From NCBI GenBank assembly GCA_964016985.1, contig OZ024835.1:2363501-2427500 (forward strand): 64,000 nt of DNA, read 5' to 3'. This stretch comes from Anodontia alba. Its lineage: Eukaryota; Mollusca; Bivalvia; Lucinida; Lucinidae. The first letter of the stretch is position 1. Every line of letters starts with the position of its first letter. This document shows, one piece after another, positions 57,421 to 64,000 of this stretch. The notes beneath the pieces were generated by a model. The model was given only the letters and a program-made list of their open reading frames with translations, searched no databases and had not been told where the DNA came from. The position numbers and the translations under genes are program-made.

Positions 57421-60400
57421 TAGGTCAGACCAATTTTTGGCAATAAATTTTATTTTTCAGGTTTTTGTTTGAAAACAAAGCACACAAACAGAAAAAAATA
57501 GTTTCTGATAAGATAAGGTCAACCAAAACAAAATGTAATTATTTAAAGTAAAACGCCAAGCGAAAAATATCTTTCCAAATGATGCTAAAAGGACAGTAAA
57601 CATTTAGTTATATGCTCTTGGTGTACATACTCTTTCGCTCTTTCTTTTTAACCCTTAAAACGCCAATCACAACAATTGTCGTCTGCTTTGTTATCTGCTT
57701 GTTATTTTAAAAGTCATTTCTGCAAACAGTGTGAACCCAGATCTAAAGGAGCAGTCTGATCAGGGTCCACACTATTTGCAAAAATAGGTTTGAAAAGTTT
57801 GTAAGAATATTCAGCAGACGACATAAACAGACGACATTTTCAGATGCAGGTTTTCTTTTTAAGGGTTAAAGTAGACTGCAACCGTGGCTTTTCCGGAACA
57901 CATTTATTAATTTCTAGGATGGATAATGTCTTAATAAATAGTATAGACGCTATGTCTGTTTTCATATACAGATTACCAGAATTTACGAACATGTGAGACG
58001 AAAGATATCGGAAGATGATGGTCTATGCAAGCAGTTAGAAGCTCGTATTAGAGAGCTTCACGCAGCTTTACATGAAACAAGTGAAGAATTACAGGTAGCG
58101 CAGAAAGAAATTGAACTGTTAAAGGATCGTGTAAGTAATATAGAGGAGAGGACTGAAGCAGTGGAAAGAGTTACCTCATTAATGGATGAGAGGACTTCTG
58201 ACATAGAAAGTCATATAGATGAGTTATCAGTAAGATCAGAAGAACTGCAGTCACAGATGAGACTGTTAACTTCATCAAAGTATGGACTGGGACACAATGA
58301 CTTCAGTAAAGGTATTACATATTAATATGTTAAAAGACGTTTAATACGAACATATGCAATGCCTATAGGCAAGCTCGCAATGCACTATGCAATAATCGTC
58401 CAAAAAATAAAAGTATAAGTCCCAAGCTATATCGTTAAAATTTTGGTATCGGATTCTGGTATCGGATTTTCCAAGTTGGTCCCGGCAAATACAAATAGAT
58501 CTGTCACATTAATTGAGAACCCGACAAACTGCAAACAAATGTTTATTTCCGGTTTGGTTTGACGGTTTGCGTGTGCTGTACCATAGAGCTTGCTCGCGAA
58601 CGCGTACGGCCTGCGCCACATGGGGCTACAGCCCATACGGCGGGGAGCTCGCTATAATTAGTGAATTGGACTTTGATATCTGCCTGGCCTTAAAATAGTA
58701 TAGCAGACGTCCAAGAAAGGGCACAATCACAGAACATAGCCTACCAATGACACCAAGCTGGAGAGCAATCAAACCATGACAGAAAGTACGCAAGTCACAA
58801 ACCAAAGCAACAAGCTCCCTCTTCCCCAACAGTGTGATCATAGTGCTAGACAGGATCCACTAAACACAACAATAAGATAACAATTAGAATAAAAACATGA
58901 AAAAAGCCCCGCAGCGAGCTTCACGCGCCTCTTGGTCTATGCATTGCGCTGAAGAATGTCAAACTGAGGGATTGGGTATATGCCATTGAAACATATTCCC
59001 TTATGTTTGTGTGGACAAAATATAAAAGCTATATCTTACATGCTGAATCCCATAGGTTGGTGTGGACGAAATATGAAAGCTATCTCTTACATACTTCAGC
59101 AATGTACACTGTTCAAAGCTTAAACACAGCTGTAAATGACAAACTATGACCTGACCTTGACTTAGGCAGAAGGTAAAACAGAAAAAGGGGTGTGTGCTAT
59201 TGAAAGGCCTTACCCTAATGTAGTTGTGGGCAAAATATTAAAGTGGTATCCTGAATACTTCAGCAGTTACAAACACTTTTCAAAACTTAAATGCAGAACT
59301 CCAACATGGGTTTAAATGACAAAGTATGACCTGACCTTGACCCAAGCAGAAGGTCAAACTGAAAAAATTGTGTATGCTATTGAAAGGTCTTACCCTTACG
59401 TTGGTGTGGGCCAAATATTAAATGGGTATCTTGAATACTTCAGCAGTTACAAACACTTTTCAAACCTTAAACGCAGGACTCCAACAGGGGTTTAAATAAC
59501 AAAGTATGACCTGACCTTGACCTAGGCAGAAGGTTAAACTGAGGAAGGGGTATGTGCTATTAAAAGGTCTAACCCTAAGGCTGGTGTGGGCCAAATATTA
59601 AACATCTATCTTGAACACTTCAGCAGTTATGTACACTTCTCAAAAACACAAAATTTTAACATGGGTGTAAATGACAAAGTAAGAACTGACCTTGACCTAC
59701 ATAAAGGGTCTAACTTGGGGATGGGGATGTATGCTATTGAAAGGTCCTACCCAAGAGTAAGTGTAGGTCAAATATGAAAGCAGAACCCTAATCAATTAAA
59801 AAAATATGCACACCTTTGAAAACTTAAACATTGTGCTAACCCGGACACGGACGCCAACGCGGACGCCGACAGACGCCAACGCCAACGACTGGGTGACAAC
59901 ATAAGCTCTCCGACATAGTCCCGGCGAGCTAAAAATGTATACCCATGTAAACCCCAGTTTTACTATATAAAAGTGGGGTTTAAGGGAGTCAAAATTATAT
60001 AGACATGTTTTCGTGATGGTCTCAAAACCCGTTTAGAACATGAATGTACTCATCATTGTTTTATGTTTACATATGTATGAATAGATTCTAAAAAGAATAT
60101 AAATTGATAAACACACTTCTGAAACATATTGAAGAGGGGGCAGTCATTTACTATGAACCGTCGTGCATTCAAAGAGGGAAGTAAAGATATTATAACTGGG
60201 TTAGCATCCATACACGCAGTTTGCCATAGACTATCCATGTTATAACATATCCGTTGACAGCGACTGACAACGTTTTTACTTGTTCAGCTATTCCAAAATA
60301 TCAGTTTAGCCAGCAATATTTCGGGATTTTCAGAATGTCTACATAAAATTCAGGTTTCTATAGACCTTCTTGCAGAAGTGTTTAAAACAACTTACATTTG

Positions 60401-63400
60401 GACATTAATTCAGAACGACGGTAAAGAAACTGAGAAATGAAAAATGTAAAGATATAAAAAATATATTATTGTTTATAAACAATTAAGATCTTTTTTCTCA
60501 CACATGCCATGAGGACATACACACAAGCTATGATTTCATAGTGAAATAAAAAAAAACAACAACATCTATTTGGATACCCATCTCAACAATGAGGCAACCA
60601 AGAAGTATTTCTATGTATCGTATTTCTCCACATAAAATATAAGTGAAGGTAGAAAGGAAAAGTCGTAGTCATGAAGCAAAGCCCTCTCGTGACACCAAAG
60701 GCTGGAGAGATGAGGAACAAATAAGGACACCACAAAAGTCACATGTGAAATTACAGACTCACAAACCAAGAAGAACTGCCAACGATCATGTGTAGCGTAT
60801 ACTCATTAGAAGTGCCATGCGAAAGCGCTTCTGACTGCTTCGATGATATGTAATCTTATTACGAAAACACGCCTATTCAAATATATTGAAAATTTTACAA
60901 CCAAAAGAGGAAAATTTTCAGACAAAAAGTTCTGATATATTTCATATTGCTCCTCAAAACATAGATTGTGGGTACTCGTTAGAACCTGGTTCTAACGAGT
61001 ACCCACAATCTGTGTTTTTTTTTATCAAAAAAAGAAAACTAATGTGTACCCCTGTAAACCCCTGTTTTACTATATAAAAGTGGGCTTTAAGGGGGTCAAA
61101 TAATATAGGCGTGTTACGTGATGTTTAAATGGAGCTAAAACACATTTTCCTCCTGGATACCGTTCCTGTCTAGAGCTATGATCTAATGTCTGTGTATGTG
61201 AGCTTCGCCAGCATAAAGATGCTTTGGGACATGTGCAGGCAGAGAAGGCCCAAAGCAGCCTACCCATCCGAAAAACAAATAGTATAGAAAACATCCTAGA
61301 AGAACCACTATCACAGAACATAGCGTCCCAAAGACACCAAAATGGAGACAAAGCAAACCGTGAATAATTGTATAGTGTATTATATATCCATCTGATATCC
61401 TTATCATAATCTGCGATCTGACTGGTTGTTCTGGAACTTTACTGTTTGCATATGCCCGAAAAACAATGTTCCCACGGCCTGACTCATTTGTATTCATGTA
61501 TATTCAGGATACAAAAGGCTTCAACAGAATATGGTGCATGAGTACAAACGCGTTTGTCAAGAGGTATCATTATCTCCGTTATACGAGGGACTGCAAGAGA
61601 AATTTCCGACGTCTTCCATTGACGAGCTTTATACAGAAACAAAGGTCGTGAGATTGGATAGTAATGGTGAAACTGAACTCAGTACTTGGAATGACATATT
61701 CGTTGATGGGGATAAAACAAACCGAACGATTTTAGTAAAAGGGGAGACAGGAGTCGGAAAGTCAACTTGGTGTCTACAGCTTCTTAACGCCTGGTGTAAG
61801 TCCCATGACCAAAATGCCTCGAGGAAAAGGACTTGCCCCAGTTGCTTTTGTTGTGTTTGTAGTTGTTGTAACAACAGTATGGACACCGACGGTTTCGTGG
61901 CAGATGATACAGCTATGTTAGACATACAGAAAGCAGTGGCGCAGTTTGACTTTCTGTTTTTCATCCCCCTTCGTTACGTTGACAGTCAGTCTTCACTTAT
62001 AGACATTGTTTTCTCAACAAAATTAGAGAGATTTTCACATTTCAGCGATATTTTTATTCAAATCATGAGCGAGTTTTCGCATAAGGTTCTTTTTCTTTTA
62101 GACGGGTTGGATGAGTTCGCTTTCAGTCTTGATTTTAGCGGATTGAATCAGAGCACGGTGATTATAACAACAAGACCATGGAAGTATGACGCGGTTTGCT
62201 CATCACCGACCGGCATTAAGGCGGATCTTGTTCTAACTTTGAAAGGCCTCAAAGGTAACGGTGTGCAAGAACTGATTGAGAAAGTCATTCGGGTTTCAGA
62301 TCCTACCACAGTCAGTAATGATGCCTTTATAGTTGAATCAGATAAATGTTTTAACCAGATTAAATCAGCTGGATTAGGCGACGCTGTAAAAATTCCTCTT
62401 ATATTGATATTCATGGTACAATGTTGGATTGAGAATAAAAAATCATTATCGCCATCGTTCACCTATAATATACTGAATCTTCTAAACCTGTTTCTTTTAC
62501 GAGGGGACGAGAAATTATCTGATGGCGATACAGCTGTAACATACAACATCAAAAAAATGAAGTGGAGAAGTAAAAATTCTATCATTCCCAACATTTTAGA
62601 TGAAGATATGCTATCGGAGCTAGAAGGTTTGCTGCTGCAATTAGGAATGGTTGCTTTTGAAGGACTAGTCAGCCATGCCACTTCAGTAACCCTGGTATAT
62701 ACTGAAAAACAGTTGCTATGTTACCTCACTCCTGACGATTTAGAAATATGTTTCAAGTTAGGACTTCTATCCAGATCTAAATCTTTCACAACGTTGCTAC
62801 ATCGGAAGAAGCTATACGTCTCATTTTACCATAAGCTAATCCAGGAGTTTTTTGCAGCCTTGTACATTGTAAGTAGCGACAAAGCACTCTCTCAATGCGT
62901 GAAAACATTGACATCTCCTCAAGATGCAATACAAATGGACAATATAATGCTTTTTATGTGTGGTTTGAATCCTACATTTGGAGCACGACTGGCCTCTCAT
63001 GTTGTCGACATCTGTTGTCAAGATATATCCATTCGCGATTTTAGGAACGCGCATGAACAGCATCGTCCAAATGAATATCTGGAGAAATTTACGTTGCTAT
63101 TTCTGAAGTGTCAGAAGGAGATTAAGGAAAGTCGTAATTCTGACGTAAAACTGCGAATAAGTGATATTGTGCTTTATAATACATTTGATGATTTATTGCC
63201 AGACCTAGTTCAACAAAGTATGCATCACCTGCGGTCATTGTGTCTGTATCATATTTCTATTTCATGGTCTGTGTTTACTAAGCTGTGTAAATCAATTGCT
63301 GACGCTGTGTTATTACAAAAACTAGAAGTAATCGTGTCGGAGGTCAGTACCACTGACGGGGAAGACGTCTGGGGTACCGGACTGGATATTTCCGGCCACG

Positions 63401-64000
63401 ATCACTTAAAGGTACTTACAGTTCGTGCTTCATGCAACAACTGCACAAGAGGGATAACTGTTGGAAACAACGACAGACTAGAACATGTTGTGTGTATTGG
63501 CTTACGAATGCCAACGAGCTCATGGAATTCATTCTTTAGTTCCCTAGGTTTTCAAAGTATAATTACTCTTAAACTGCAGCTGTTAGACATTCGTGACTCA
63601 TGCATTGATCTCCGAAACTCTACACGACTCGAGTCTTTAACTTTAGACAGTGTACAAGTATTAGAGATAACGCTCGGTCATGCTTCAAAATTGGCAGACC
63701 TTGTTATGTACAATGTGACGATGCCAAGGTTGTCTTGGAATCGTTTCTTTGAAACGGTATATTCAGGAAATATGCGTAACTTGGCTCTGTGGAATATAAA
63801 TACCGACAAAGCACGTCTAGTGTTGGAAACTATCACGCATATAGACCATTTTGAAGCCAGAAATGTTGACGTATCCGAGTTAAAATTCTGCAATAATGTG
63901 GAAGTGCAAAATGTATCACTGTACAAGGTTTCAATGACACAGAAGGCTTGGAATGATTTATTTGGATCATTGTGTTCTCAAAATATGCACCATCTCAAAC
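57127..64000 (+). CDS. NACHT-domain NTPase with coiled coil and C-terminal repeats (NLR-like), 3' end beyond window
   Basis: Seen: CDS = 57127..57315, 57972..58311, 61508..>64000, in phase (0, 0, then a split Gly177), at least 1007 residues, no stop before the window end. Residues 64-177 form a heptad-rich coiled coil. NACHT: Walker A GETGVGKST 255-263, Walker B LFLLDGLDE ending at 379 (D375, D378, E379), sensor-like TTRPW 397-401. A seven-Cys cluster (C286-C297) sits between Walker A and B, which are 120 residues apart. FYHKLIQEFFAALY at 616-629 matches the winged-helix/superhelical end of NLR proteins. From ~750 on, leucine-rich segments carry a W motif (W763, W849, W920, W991) with a 71-residue period. 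Known: NACHT proteins are STAND NTPases that oligomerise on ligand sensing, many in innate immunity. Inferred: a cytosolic immune receptor of an expanded invertebrate family. The start may lie further 5': the frame is open back to an acceptor at 57095-57096. Confidence 0.88.
57316..57971 (+). other. NACHT gene intron 1
   Basis: 656 nt with two A-tracts (57348-57363, 57389-57412) and a complete family-B MITE at 57648-57869. Confidence 0.7.
57648..57869. mobile_element. Family B MITE, complete, TTAA ends
   Basis: TTAA-CCCTTAAAACGCCAATC ... TTCTTTTTAAGGG-TTAA, 222 bp, hairpin GCAAACAGTGTGAACCCAGA. Confidence 0.8.
57972..58311 (+). CDS. NACHT gene, coiled-coil exon
   Basis: Acceptor CATATACAG, donor GTATTA. 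Encodes about 113 residues with long Leu/Ile/Val heptads and many Glu, Gln and Arg residues (ELHAALHETSEELQVAQKEI). Phase 0 start, phase 1 end. Confidence 0.82.
58905..59931 (+). repeat. Minisatellite element, ~180-bp units
   Basis: About five units with TATGACCTGACCTTGACCTA, GCTATTGAAAGGCCTTACCC and AATACTTCAGCAGTTACAAA. Starts at CCCCGCAGCGAGCTTCACGC, ends with (GACGCCAAC)n and TCCCGGCGAGC. One half of a family F MITE follows at once. Confidence 0.78.
59932..60018. repeat. Half of a family F MITE (F12)
   Basis: AATGTATACCCATGTAAACC through TTTTCGTGATG. The other half is not on the far side of the minisatellite element. Confidence 0.75.
60857..61123. mobile_element. Family F MITE, copy F13 (reverse)
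   Basis: Core palindrome shortened to GTTAGAACCTGGTTCTAAC, ends as in the family. Confidence 0.78.
61508..64000 (+). CDS. NACHT gene, large exon (NACHT, helical region, repeats)
   Basis: Acceptor TATTCAG at 61507. One uninterrupted frame of 2493 nt to the window edge. Such single large NACHT exons are common in invertebrate NLR-like genes. No internal frameshift or stop was found on reading every codon. Confidence 0.9.

Larger units (their letters stand above)
58312..61507 (+). other. NACHT gene intron 2
   Basis: 3.2 kb. Holds family-K fragments (58700-58880, 60655-60790, 61180-61360), a minisatellite element (58905-59931), half of a family-F MITE (59932-60018) and a near-complete one (60857-61123). 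60019-60650 shows nothing recognisable. Confidence 0.65.

Noticed and set aside
2000..61200. CRISPR-like regularly spaced repeats
   Set aside because: The hairpin repeats are dispersed MITEs with irregular spacing in a eukaryotic intron-bearing genome.
61629..62681. Minus-strand ORFs opposite the NACHT exon
   Set aside because: Shadows of the long plus-strand coding frame.

Overview
This is a eukaryotic nuclear genome window from an animal, and the gene content and the dense, hairpin-rich dispersed repeats fit a bivalve mollusc best (inference; no species-specific marker was recognised). Coding density is very low, genes are split by introns with GT/AG borders, and most of the 64 kb is transposon-derived: short inverted-repeat elements (MITEs), tRNA-derived SINEs, broken retroelement and Tc1/mariner ORFs, minisatellites and A/T tracts.

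Three real genes could be assembled by hand. (1) On the minus strand, 6274-28700 holds a complete five-exon gene for a 256-residue protein with seven THEG-type repeats, a homologue of the sperm flagellar protein SPMAP2/THEG. Its three long introns (6.1, 4.8 and 10.7 kb) are full of MITEs. (2) On the plus strand, 52568-54542 holds a two-exon gene for a 264-residue CXorf38-like protein (DUF4559 plus a HEPN-type RN-x3-H motif). Its intron carries a dead reverse transcriptase copy. (3) On the plus strand, from 57127 to beyond the window end, lies a gene for a large NACHT NTPase: short N-terminal segment, coiled coil, NACHT with intact Walker A and B, an NLR-like helical region, then a 71-residue repeat array that runs off the edge. 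Genes 2 and 3 are 2.6 kb apart on the same strand and their exon borders are in compatible phase, so they may form an innate-immune pair or share transcripts.

Layout: 1-6.2 kb repeats; 6.3-28.7 kb the SPMAP2-like gene, whose last intron holds a 4.3-kb element with ~300-bp terminal inverted repeats; 28.7-37 kb promoter-side DNA and nested repeats, including a 1.5-kb minisatellite element inside a MITE; 37-42 kb less repetitive DNA; 42-52 kb retroelement debris and repeated modules; 52-64 kb the CXorf38-like and NACHT genes.

A recurring theme is modular MITEs. Several families end in TTAA-CCCTT, as piggyBac-type elements do, and different families share the same central hairpin (a GCAAACAGTG...GATCAG stem) or the same core (GTGGGTACTC-TTAGAA). 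Several insertions can be dated relative to one another through clear target-site duplications.
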